From contig CAILAO010000490.1 in NCBI GenBank assembly GCA_903832105.1, positions 1-6,274 of the forward strand: DNA of 6,274 nt, read 5' to 3'. Source of the DNA: an uncultured Pseudomonadota bacterium (GTDB taxonomy: Bacteria; Bdellovibrionota_B; Oligoflexia; Oligoflexales; CAILAO01). Positions 1 through 6,128 of the stretch are shown in pieces; position 1 is the first letter of the stretch, and each line of letters starts with the position of its first letter. Under the pieces are notes generated by a model. That model was not told where the DNA came from. It saw only the letters and a program-made list of their open reading frames with translations, and ran no database searches. The translations under genes were made by a program, and so were the position numbers.

Positions 1-221
1 CCGTTGCCATCATAAGCAAACACGTTCCAGCCGCGATATGCCTCACCGATAATCGTCGGGACGCCAGCGCTATGGAATTCGACCGGCACAGTTCCGATCC
101 CGCTGACTTGCACGGCATACTGCGCCAGAGAAGTGAACCGCTGAACAGAGTCGTCAGCCAGATCAACCGTGACGGTTCGGAGTGGCGAACGAGGGCTGGA
201 GAACGCGTGATTGAAGCTGAT
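1..221 (-). CDS. Partial hypothetical protein, beta-rich, without a visible start codon (possible gene remnant)
   Basis: Read on the minus strand from 221 down to the window edge there is an open frame of about 73 codons that runs off the left end. The translation has the alternating hydrophobic/polar pattern of beta strands, with stretches such as RTVTVDLADD, YAVQVSG, TVPVEFHSAG and AYRGWNVFAYDGN, and its codons are ordinary ones. I do not recognise the family. The frame is closed upstream by TGA (224-222), and no ATG, GTG or TTG stands before the well-formed protein begins; the first GTG is already inside it. The 5' end therefore looks broken by truncation or frameshift, or the start is non-canonical. 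It competes with an antiparallel + frame (3-305) in exactly opposite register, and only one of the two can be the main coding frame. I favour this strand because its protein looks more natural. Confidence 0.45.
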   Translation of the reverse strand, partial: MSFNHAFSSPRSPLRTVTVDLADDSVQRFTSLAQYAVQVSGIGTVPVEFHSAGVPTIIGEAYRGWNVFAYDGN

Positions 222-305
222 TCAGCGAAAATGAATTCGGAAAGAACAAGAATGATCCTGATGGATTGCGCCGACGGGATCATGTGCGAGAGAGGAGCAA
301 GATAA
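3..305 (+). CDS. Competing reading: 3' end of an upstream + strand gene overlapping the TraG-like gene (TAATG)
   Basis: On the + strand, frame 3 is open from the window edge to a TAA at 303-305, about 100 codons, with no upstream stop. It could be the C-terminus of another transfer gene. In favour: the stop overlaps the next ATG as TAATG, a coupling arrangement like the ATGA overlap at the following gene junction, and the direction agrees with the operon. Against: the product is rich in Arg, Ser and Asp, uses several ATA, AGA and AGG codons, shows no domain I recognise, and lies in exact antisense register to the better-looking minus-strand frame, which by itself tends to keep an ORF open. 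An internal ATG at 72 would give 77 aa, but no convincing ribosome binding site precedes it. Confidence 0.25.
   Translation, partial: VAIISKHVPAAICLTDNRRDASAMEFDRHSSDPADLHGILRQRSEPLNRVVSQINRDGSEWRTRAGERVIEADSAKMNSERTRMILMDCADGIMCERGAR
291..297 (+). promoter_or_regulatory. Ribosome binding site fixing the start of the TraG-like gene at 305
   Basis: AGAGGAG lies 7 nt before the ATG at 305. The longer in-frame ATG at 266 would add 13 Arg-rich residues and has no comparable purine tract in front of it, so 305 is preferred. Confidence 0.65.
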
Positions 306-1807
306 TGTTTTCCAACACGGCATATGAAGCACTGTATCAATATATCGGCCTTGAACTCCATGGGCGATTTATCGAGATCCTAACATCGCAAACCGTTTTT
401 ATGGCCACAATTCTTCTACTTTTTGGCTTCATGTTCTTTTCAACATCCGTGAAATTCTTTTCCCGCTACGTGCCAGGAACGCTTATAAAACGCCAGCCGG
501 TTCCTCTTTCCAGATATGTCAAGATAGTGGCCTGTCTTTTTCTAGGATTCAGCCTCTTAAAAATTGGCGGTCAGACTTCCGTCAAGAATTTTAAAAGACA
601 TTCCTGGCACGATAATCAATATGTCAAAAACCAATCGAGAACCGTGAAGCCTGAATACCGCGTGAGTTTCATTTTTGATCTTTTAAGCAGAAGTGCCGAA
701 GAGGCCGCGGCGCTGGTCAATCGGATCATCGATGAAGTATTTAAATCGACGCATTCTGAACTTGAAGCCCCCGGTTTTTTCTATAAAGCGATCATGTTTG
801 CGGGATCAGCCACGATAAAAGATGAGGAATTAAGAGCCAAAGTTGACTTTTACGCGAGTGAATGTATCGAACGTGTATTGCCTCTGATTGGCGACCAAGA
901 TGGGTTGAACAGGCTTGATGCGGTTTTTGACAAAGGAGGATTTATTGACCAAAAGCTTGATGGCCTAGCTATCAATATGCCAGGACCCGCCCATTATACC
1001 TGCCTTAACGCCAAGAACGAAGTAAGAGAGCATCTCCTAAAATATGCCAAGGCTGAAACCGGAGAATTGCCAAGCCTTATCGGAAGTTATTTGATTCATG
1101 GACCGATGGACGAAAAAACAGCAATCAACATGCAGATGTCATCAGCTCTGGTGGATTACTTCTTGGAAAGCCGAGAATCGCTTCTTGGCATCCAAAAAGG
1201 ATCACAGCCCGCAACAACCGGAGCGAAAATCTACCAATACCTAAACAAGATATTTTCCTGGGATGCTCTGACAAGTATCGTCGCTGGTAGAGAAGGCCAA
1301 GGAGCGACGCTTTCCGCAAAAAGGGCACAGGAATTCAGCGAAAATCTGACCCGCGCCCCGCATCTGGCGGGTTTTATTAAGATGGCTCTTATAGCCGGGT
1401 TTCCTTGGTTGATTTTTGCTATCGTGGCCGGATATTGGAAAGTCTTGGTTTACTGGTTTCTCGTCTATCTTTCGGTCCTGCTTTGGGCACCTATCTGGAC
1501 CCTGTTTTACCATGTATCGCTGAACATTGCCCTTTCCGCCGACGTCATGGCGGCTTTTGGCAGACTGTCGGACGGAATCTCTCTTTACAGCTCAAGCCTA
1601 GTCACGTCCAGAATGAACTATCTTTTTGCAGTCTACTCTTGGATTCAGGTGTTAATCGGACCGAGTTTTACAGCCGTTTTCATTTGGATAGTCAAACCAC
1701 TTCTAAGCGACACCGAACAAGCCGAATCACCAGAATTTATCTCAAATTCATCCAAAGCGGCCGGCACCGCTGCTGGCATAGCCAGCGGAGTCGGGAGGGT
1801 ATTATGA
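305..1807 (+). CDS. TraG N-terminal-like conjugal transfer membrane protein (mating-pair stabilisation)
   Basis: The 500-aa product has hydrophobic segments near residues 31-47 and 72-88, a soluble region of about 270 residues, then a second membrane cluster (about 357-373, 378-402 and 446-466) and a small Ala/Gly-rich tail. Two membrane segments, a large extracytoplasmic region with few cysteines (C187, C233) and a C-terminal membrane cluster is the layout of the TraG-N family. That family includes the N-terminal half of F TraG and the ~500-aa stand-alone versions in integrative elements, which act in the mating channel of the inner membrane. The assignment rests on topology, length and neighbourhood, not on a strict motif. 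The F-type C-terminal exclusion region is absent. A VirB6/TrbL-like channel protein is the main alternative. The stop overlaps the next start as ATGA, implying translational coupling to the MobC-like gene. Confidence 0.6.
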   Translation: MFSNTAYEALYQYIGLELHGRFIEILTSQTVFMATILLLFGFMFFSTSVKFFSRYVPGTLIKRQPVPLSRYVKIVACLFLGFSLLKIGGQTSVKNFKRHSWHDNQYVKNQSRTVKPEYRVSFIFDLLSRSAEEAAALVNRIIDEVFKSTHSELEAPGFFYKAIMFAGSATIKDEELRAKVDFYASECIERVLPLIGDQDGLNRLDAVFDKGGFIDQKLDGLAINMPGPAHYTCLNAKNEVREHLLKYAKAETGELPSLIGSYLIHGPMDEKTAINMQMSSALVDYFLESRESLLGIQKGSQPATTGAKIYQYLNKIFSWDALTSIVAGREGQGATLSAKRAQEFSENLTRAPHLAGFIKMALIAGFPWLIFAIVAGYWKVLVYWFLVYLSVLLWAPIWTLFYHVSLNIALSADVMAAFGRLSDGISLYSSSLVTSRMNYLFAVYSWIQVLIGPSFTAVFIWIVKPLLSDTEQAESPEFISNSSKAAGTAAGIASGVGRVL

Positions 1808-2355
1808 ACGAAATTAATCAAAATCCCATTCAAAATGATTCGAATAAAAACGCCGAATCGGGAACGGATTTCGGCGATGCAGCGAGCGGGAGCGAGCAGT
1901 TAGGGGGCTTTGGGGGAGCATGCTCAACCAACAAGCATATAGGGGGCTGGCGCCAAGCCCCATGCTTGCAAGACACAAAAGAGGAGAAAGGCACAAACAG
2001 GAAAGAACAGGGGACAGAAAAAAACACCAAAGACAAAAAACCAACAGAACCAAGAACAAATGTAAGATTTACAGAAGAAGAATTTAAAAAACTAGAAGCG
2101 GAGTCTCAAAGAACAGGAAAAAGCATCCCCATACTCCTCAAAACAACATATTTCAAAAAAGAGATCAAAACTTCGCCATTCGACAAGGAAGATTCGAAAA
2201 AAATATTATCGGCATTATCGCGAATAGGAAACAACATCAATCAAATCGCCAGGGCGCTTAATAGCGGCTTTCGTGAGGGTTTTAATAAAGACATCATAAA
2301 TGCAAATGATGAATTAACACTTCTCAGGAAGTACATAGGTGGTGCATGGCAGTAA
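1804..2355 (+). CDS. mobC: MobC-family relaxosome accessory protein
   Basis: The 183-aa protein has a low-complexity N-terminal half and a conserved C-terminal half. Residues ~85-118 (NVRFTEEEFKKLEAESQRTG, then KSIPILLK) resemble the ribbon-helix-helix DNA-binding segment of MobC/NikA-type proteins. Residues 133-153 carry the family signature LSRIGNNINQIARALNSG. Such proteins bind oriT, bend or melt it and help the relaxase reach the nick site. Residues ~20-55 are Gly/Ser-rich and encoded by a G-rich palindromic stretch; residues ~58-85 are a Lys/Glu/Thr-rich, probably disordered linker encoded by A-rich DNA. GGGAGGG at 1793-1799 supports the ATG at 1804, which overlaps the TraG-like stop by 4 bp. 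The end overlaps the relaxase start by 10 bp. The open frame extends further upstream, but that part is a shadow of the TraG-like gene. Confidence 0.85.
   Translation: MNEINQNPIQNDSNKNAESGTDFGDAASGSEQLGGFGGACSTNKHIGGWRQAPCLQDTKEEKGTNRKEQGTEKNTKDKKPTEPRTNVRFTEEEFKKLEAESQRTGKSIPILLKTTYFKKEIKTSPFDKEDSKKILSALSRIGNNINQIARALNSGFREGFNKDIINANDELTLLRKYIGGAWQ
1901..1968 (+). repeat. G-rich cluster of palindromes and direct repeats inside the mobC 5' region (candidate oriT or mRNA structure)
   Basis: Three structures lie together. TAGGGGGCT occurs exactly twice, at 1901-1909 and 1940-1948. GAGCATGCTC at 1916-1925 is a perfect 10-bp palindrome. CAAGCAT (1932-1938) pairs with ATGCTTG (1962-1968), and inside it GGGGCT (1943-1948) pairs with AGCCCC (1956-1961) around a 7-nt loop containing GGCGCC. 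This gives a 13-bp stem with a 4-nt bulge on one side. Two diverged repeat units of about 40 bp seem to underlie it. Position beside mobC and the relaxase makes an oriT or MobC-binding region possible, but I see no nick-site consensus I can name. Confidence 0.6.
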
Positions 2356-4193
2356 TCAAAATCTACAGGATAAAAAATCTGACCCATAACAAGAATCTGG
2401 CAAGATACGTCACGGAAAACCGCGAATACGCCTCTGCAAAAGATTGCTCCCCGGAAAACTTCGTTGAAGACTTCAGGGCCATTGCAAATATCCACGAAGG
2501 TAAGGGACATATCGAGGCTTACCATATCGTTCAAAGCTGGAATGAGGAAGAAAGCAAACAATTCAGCCCGGCTGAGTTTAACAAAATCGGGGTCGAATTG
2601 GCCGAAAACTATTTTAATGGTCATGCCTTCGTGGTGGCAACTCATGCCGATAAAGCCAACCTGCATAACCATATTATTGTAAACCCATGGAATACCGAAA
2701 CCGGCGTAAAAATCGAAAACAAAAAGTACCATTTGTACAAACTGAGGGACCTAAATGATCGGCTGTGCCAGGAGCGAGGGCTTTCCGTGATAGCCAGATC
2801 AGCAAAAGAAGCTAGAGCAAATTTGCCGGATAAGGTTTGGCAGATGACCAGATTTAACAGTAGGTCTTTTCTGGTAGATCTGATCAATAAAGCCGATTTT
2901 GCCAGGGCATATGCGACAAGTCATGATGAGTATGCTGGTATTCTCTCGGAACTAGGAATCACGGCAAAAGTGGAAAATAAAAACATTGTCTATTTCTATC
3001 CTGGTCATGAACGGGGAAAACGAGGCTCGAAACTAGGCAAAAACTATGACAAGGATGGCCTTGAACAGGCGTATAAATCTAATGATCAGAGATTCAGACA
3101 ATATCCGGGACTTCGGCAACAGATTAAAGGACAAATTGAAAACTTCAAAGCTGACAACTCGACTATCGCCAAAGTCAAAGAAACATTGTCCAAGGAATCT
3201 AAAGGTACATATGAACCTGGTCTTAAGGACTATTCAAAGTTTACATACATAAAAAGACGGGACCATGAAAGATATCCTCATGAGCTTGAACTTGGCAATT
3301 CAGTCATGCCGATTGAGGAACTAAGGAGGGCTCGACGCGGCAACATCATTGAGTACTGCAAGGTAAATAATATCAAGTTAAAGCAAAACGAAAAGGGAGA
3401 ACTGACGTTAGCGGGCAGGGAATATGTGACTGTATCCGAAAGGGAGTGGAGTAATAAGAAGAATAGGACCAAGGGAAGTCTCATTGAATTCGTTGCTGCG
3501 CATAAGGGCATGACGTTTATTCAGGCAATTTCTGAAATTAATAAAAACCCAAGGCTGCTCCTTCTTGAAAAACATTTTGGAGAGCAAAAGAGTACATTCA
3601 CATCTTTTTATATTCCAAAAGAAAAGAGAATGGAGCAGACGAAAGCGGAAGGTCGCCTGAACTTCTTCTTAAGAGGGCATGGTATAGAAGGGAGCGTCAC
3701 AGAAAAACTTCTGGCGTCGAATCGGGTGCAGATCGACAAATCGGGGATGATCAAACTCTTTTCTGAGGATGATAAGGAAGGCGCAATCGATTTTTCTATG
3801 GACAGCGATAACAAATGGTCCAGAAAGACCCAAGGTTCGTTCAAATCGCCATTTTTCTCGTTTAAAGGATTCGGAACGAAGGCTAACGTTTTTATCGACC
3901 CTCTTTGTTTCATCAAGCACCGAGGAAAAGACCTATTCAAGACTTCTGACCTTCGCGAACCGACCATCTGTCTGATGGAGCCGGACGAACGGCCAATGGA
4001 CATATTTATTAGCAACAATCGCAACATTAAAAAGTTGAGATTTATCGTTCCTGACGCTCCGAAAAGAGCAACTCACGAGTGGGATTTTATAACAAAGTTA
4101 AAGGACAAATATAAACCCCTTGGAATTGAAATAGAGCATGGAAGCATAGAAAAGCCACTGCCAGATAGAGACCTGGAGATACCGTTTTATTGA
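2346..4193 (+). CDS. MOBP-type relaxase (PF03432-like) with degenerate primase/Toprim-like C-terminal region
   Basis: The 615-aa product should nick oriT, attach covalently to the 5' end through a tyrosine and lead the strand into the recipient. The metal-binding motif is complete: H100-x-D102-x4-H107-x-H109 in THADKANLHNHIIVN. Y21 (ARYVTENREY) is the likely nucleophile, with Y28 as alternative, and EAYHIVQSW (57-65) fits the family's middle motif. After ~250, residues ~325-400 resemble the primase zinc-finger-like domain often fused to relaxases (IIEYC, LAGREY, then KGSLIEFVAAHKGMTF), but only one of the expected cysteines remains. Residues ~437-510 resemble DUF3991. Residues ~511-600 resemble a Toprim fold whose acidic residues are largely lost (VFIDPLCFI; FIVPDAP). 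The start overlaps mobC by 10 bp, with AGGAAG at 2326-2331 and AGGTGG at 2337-2342 as possible Shine-Dalgarno sequences. The nuclease assignment is firm; the C-terminal domain calls are by eye. Confidence 0.88.
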   Translation: MAVIKIYRIKNLTHNKNLARYVTENREYASAKDCSPENFVEDFRAIANIHEGKGHIEAYHIVQSWNEEESKQFSPAEFNKIGVELAENYFNGHAFVVATHADKANLHNHIIVNPWNTETGVKIENKKYHLYKLRDLNDRLCQERGLSVIARSAKEARANLPDKVWQMTRFNSRSFLVDLINKADFARAYATSHDEYAGILSELGITAKVENKNIVYFYPGHERGKRGSKLGKNYDKDGLEQAYKSNDQRFRQYPGLRQQIKGQIENFKADNSTIAKVKETLSKESKGTYEPGLKDYSKFTYIKRRDHERYPHELELGNSVMPIEELRRARRGNIIEYCKVNNIKLKQNEKGELTLAGREYVTVSEREWSNKKNRTKGSLIEFVAAHKGMTFIQAISEINKNPRLLLLEKHFGEQKSTFTSFYIPKEKRMEQTKAEGRLNFFLRGHGIEGSVTEKLLASNRVQIDKSGMIKLFSEDDKEGAIDFSMDSDNKWSRKTQGSFKSPFFSFKGFGTKANVFIDPLCFIKHRGKDLFKTSDLREPTICLMEPDERPMDIFISNNRNIKKLRFIVPDAPKRATHEWDFITKLKDKYKPLGIEIEHGSIEKPLPDRDLEIPFY

Positions 4194-4205
4194 GTAAAAA
4201 ATAAA

Positions 4206-4212
4206 AAGGAGG
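4206..4212 (+). promoter_or_regulatory. Strong Shine-Dalgarno sequence before the 121-aa gene
   Basis: AAGGAGG stands 4 nt before the ATG at 4217, in the 23-bp gap after the relaxase stop. It is a near-perfect anti-16S match, though the spacing is short. It suggests efficient independent initiation, unlike the overlap-coupled genes upstream. Confidence 0.6.
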
Positions 4213-4216
4213 TTCT

Positions 4217-4582
4217 ATGGAAAAACTAGACAGAAGCGCTGAAGTGAAAAGGGCAGGAAGAAAAACTACGGGGGTTTCTCTTAGTGTTAAACGAGAGACT
4301 AGACGAAAGCTAAACAAACTCATGACGCAGATTAACAAAAAGGAATATGGGAGAAAAATTGAAATAGATGACTTTATTGATCAGGCGATTTCTCTGTGTA
4401 ATGCAAGTCAGATTTTCGTTTTACAGGAAAAGTCGTTGTCAAACTCAGATAAGATGGCTCGCCAATATAAAGAGTACATTGCCAAACATGGCGCAATTAG
4501 CTGGGATGCCTTCTTAGGAAAATTGCTCGAAGCGGAAAAAAACAATGGAAGGGTCAACATTAGTGCAAACGAACGCTTGTAA
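4217..4582 (+). CDS. Unrecognised basic 121-aa protein, possibly a small DNA-binding regulator
   Basis: I do not recognise this family. Residues ~1-30 are strongly basic. A segment GVSLSVKRETRRKLNKLMTQ (19-38) followed by INKKEYGRKIEIDDFIDQAI looks like a beta strand then two helices, which would suit a ribbon-helix-helix or related DNA-binding fold. The second half (~66-110) is predicted helical, with a stretch KEYIAKHGAISWDAFLGKLL. It follows the relaxase by 23 bp behind a strong Shine-Dalgarno sequence, and the excisionase gene begins 74 bp later. A relaxosome component or a transcriptional regulator of transfer or excision would suit the size, charge and position, but this is inference. 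No membrane segment, signal peptide or enzyme motif is visible. Confidence 0.75.
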   Translation: MEKLDRSAEVKRAGRKTTGVSLSVKRETRRKLNKLMTQINKKEYGRKIEIDDFIDQAISLCNASQIFVLQEKSLSNSDKMARQYKEYIAKHGAISWDAFLGKLLEAEKNNGRVNISANERL

Positions 4583-4651
4583 AGGTGGCATTTGGCTATC
4601 ATCCAAAAAATCATTATCAACCTCAAAGTAATTGAACAATAGAGGAGAGAA

Positions 4652-4687
4652 ATGGTATGTTACAAGGAAATCAGTCAGGCTCTGTGA
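4652..4687 (+). other. Possible 11-codon leader ORF ending TGATG inside the start of xis
   Basis: An ATG at 4652 opens a frame of 11 codons (MVCYKEISQAL) ending in TGA at 4685-4687. The final A is the first base of an in-frame internal ATG of the excisionase gene (4687). The GAGGAGAG tract at 4642-4649 is only about 2-4 nt from this ATG but 7-9 nt from the ATG at 4657, so 4657 is the better start. The overlap could still allow a shorter Xis by reinitiation, or be chance. Confidence 0.2.
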
Positions 4688-4899
4688 TGAGTTTTGACGG
4701 TAAGCTCTTTGAAAATGGAATAGGCTTAATAACAGTAGAGGATCTTGCAGGTGCGTTGGGGCTTGCTTCGAAGACGATTAGAAATTGGGTTGCGGCCAGA
4801 AGAATTCCGTTTGTAATGCTTGGTCGTAAAACTTATTTTCGTCTGAAAAGCATTGAAGCGTGGCTTGACAAAAAGGAGTACAAGTCATGGCAATCATAA
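4657..4899 (+). CDS. xis: Excisionase-like helix-turn-helix protein (HTH_17/MerR-type fold)
   Basis: The 80-aa protein matches the small excisionase/AlpA-like DNA-binding family: LITVEDLAGALGLASKTIRN (24-43) is the helix-turn-helix, WVAARRIPFVMLGRKTYFR (44-62) is the wing, and LKSIEAWLDKKE (63-74) the closing helix. Such proteins bind next to attachment sites, bend DNA and bias the integrase toward excision; some also regulate transcription. GGAG at 4644-4647 is 9 nt before the ATG at 4657. An internal ATG at 4687 would remove ten poorly conserved-looking residues and keep the whole domain. The gene directly precedes int and overlaps it by 13 bp, so the two are translated from one message. 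That pairing supports the Xis role over a general helix-turn-helix regulator. Confidence 0.75.
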   Translation: MLQGNQSGSVMSFDGKLFENGIGLITVEDLAGALGLASKTIRNWVAARRIPFVMLGRKTYFRLKSIEAWLDKKEYKSWQS

Positions 4900-6035
4900 A
4901 GCACTCGCGCGCAAACAAGAACACCAAAAAGAAGACCATTTTTTATGAAGCTCAAATTTACGTCCGAGGAGTCAGAGTCACATCCAAATCCTTCGAGACC
5001 CAAGCTGAAGCTGCAAAATGGCATGATGAAGAAAAAAATCGGTATCTGTTTGGACGAATGGTCCCCAGTGAAATCGGTGAAATGACATTCTCCGATGTTT
5101 TCGCTAGATATCGGAGTGAAAGAGTGCCGCAGCTGCGGCTTTCAACCCAGCAGACAACGGGAAATCGTTTTAAGTATCTTTTAGAATCTCCGATTTTGAA
5201 TACCAGGATGTGCGATTTTAGCGATCGGACTATTGATGGTTGGTTTGAATGGTTAAGAAAGCATCCAACTGCTTCAGATCCAGGGAGAAAGAATTTTAAA
5301 CAAGAATTTGTCCTCCTTCGAGCCGTTTTGTATTGGTATAGGGATTGTATCAATGCGGGTTTTGTTGTGCCTGTGGTCAAAAGGCATAGAAAGGCGATTT
5401 TCTTTAAACCCGTCAAACCAAGACGCCCGGATTATTTTATGAGAAAAGAAGAGATTCAGCTATGGATTGATTGGCTTAAAACGCATAGGAATAATCAGTC
5501 GTATTATAGACTGGCAACCTTTATGGTGCTGACGGCTACGAGAGTGGGTGAAGCAGCTGGACTTTTTTGGGATGCCGTTGATTTTAAGAATAGCATCGCC
5601 ACCATTATAAGGACTGTGTGGTGGGACCATCACACCAAAGCGCCAAATATTCAGGAATTGGCTAAAACCAAGGAGTCGATCCGCATTATCAAGCTCTCCC
5701 CTACTCTTCTGGAGATGTTGAAGGTGATGAAGACGGAATCCAAAGGTGAAGGACCTGTCTTCATTGATTCGCAAGGCGGACTACTAAGATATCCTGCAAT
5801 TCAGAACGCCTTCAATCAGGCGTTTATGGCTCTTGATCTTCCTTGGAGATCAACACACATTTGTAGGCACAGCTTCGGGACGTTGGCTCTCGTTGCTACA
5901 CGGGATTTAAGTTCCGTCCAAGCAGCCATGGGTCACAGGAATATCAAAGAGACCGAAGGGTACGCAAAGATCGTCGCACTGCTTGATGGTGTAACGGCCA
6001 ATAAAACCGCTGAATATATTGGAATCAATCTCTGA
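4887..6035 (+). CDS. int: Tyrosine recombinase integrase of the element
   Basis: The 382-aa protein integrates and excises the element by strand exchange at att sites. Residues ~1-55 (FYEAQIYVRGVRVTSKSFET, then a helix) form an AP2-like arm-DNA-binding domain. Residues ~65-155 are the helical core-binding domain, and ~185-375 the catalytic domain. All catalytic residues are visible: R219 (LTATRVGEAAG), K260 (LAKTKESIR), H324 and R327 (THICRHSFGT), H350 (MGHRNIKET) and the nucleophile Y359 (EGYAKI). Length is typical of phage and integrative-element integrases, and nothing suggests inactivation. The start at 4887 has AAAAGGAG (4871-4878) 8 nt upstream, inside the end of xis. The gene points at the tmRNA/tRNA-derived att core about 93 bp past its stop, the usual place for an attachment site. 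Confidence 0.95.
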   Translation: MAIIKHSRANKNTKKKTIFYEAQIYVRGVRVTSKSFETQAEAAKWHDEEKNRYLFGRMVPSEIGEMTFSDVFARYRSERVPQLRLSTQQTTGNRFKYLLESPILNTRMCDFSDRTIDGWFEWLRKHPTASDPGRKNFKQEFVLLRAVLYWYRDCINAGFVVPVVKRHRKAIFFKPVKPRRPDYFMRKEEIQLWIDWLKTHRNNQSYYRLATFMVLTATRVGEAAGLFWDAVDFKNSIATIIRTVWWDHHTKAPNIQELAKTKESIRIIKLSPTLLEMLKVMKTESKGEGPVFIDSQGGLLRYPAIQNAFNQAFMALDLPWRSTHICRHSFGTLALVATRDLSSVQAAMGHRNIKETEGYAKIVALLDGVTANKTAEYIGINL

Positions 6036-6050
6036 AAATCTTTTTTCGGA

Positions 6051-6076
6051 AAATCACAGACAAAATCACAGACAAA
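6051..6076 (+). repeat. 12-bp tandem direct repeat (candidate left arm-type integrase sites)
   Basis: AAATCACAGACA occurs twice back to back (6051-6062 and 6063-6074) and continues for two more matching bases. It begins 15 bp after the int stop and ends about 52 bp before the att core. Its ACAGACAAA part matches the right-side ACTGTCAAA repeats at 7 of 9 positions. Tandem arm sites beside int are usual for heterobivalent tyrosine integrases. Confidence 0.65.
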
Positions 6077-6128
6077 CCGCCGTCTTCGTCGAATAGACCA
6101 ATGATTTTAGTAAGTTACAAAGAAGAAA

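Noticed and set aside
266..304. Longer start of the TraG-like gene at ATG 266
   Set aside because: It adds an Arg-rich tail not typical of a membrane protein N-terminus and lacks a ribosome binding site, whereas AGAGGAG precedes ATG 305 at good spacing.
1405..1803. Upstream extension of the MobC reading frame from ATG 1405
   Set aside because: It lies entirely over the TraG-like gene in another frame and has the Ser/Arg/His-rich composition of a shadow; the real start has GGGAGGG in front at 1793-1799.
1814..2059. 81-aa hydrophobic minus-strand ORF resembling a small membrane protein
   Set aside because: Its Leu/Ser/Phe/Cys content follows from antisense reading of the A- and G-rich mobC linker.
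2241..2732. 163-aa open frame on the minus strand
   Set aside because: It is antisense to the relaxase catalytic domain, whose motifs are intact, and has a Phe/Cys/Met-rich shadow composition.
4583..4656. Promoter for xis-int in the 74-bp gap
   Set aside because: Weak -35/-10-like hexamers such as TTGGCT and CATTAT can be found, but none matches well enough to call.
4958..5416. 152-aa open frame on the minus strand
   Set aside because: It is antisense to the integrase and shows no recognisable domain or ribosome binding site.
6031..6050. Hairpin CTGAAAA/TTTTCGG after int as a terminator
   Set aside because: The stem is AT-rich with a G-T pair, overlaps the stop codon, and is followed by AAAATC rather than a T run.
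6051..6076. CRISPR array or plasmid iterons
   Set aside because: There are only two adjacent 12-bp copies with no spacers and no rep gene nearby; the position beside int and the att core suits arm sites better.
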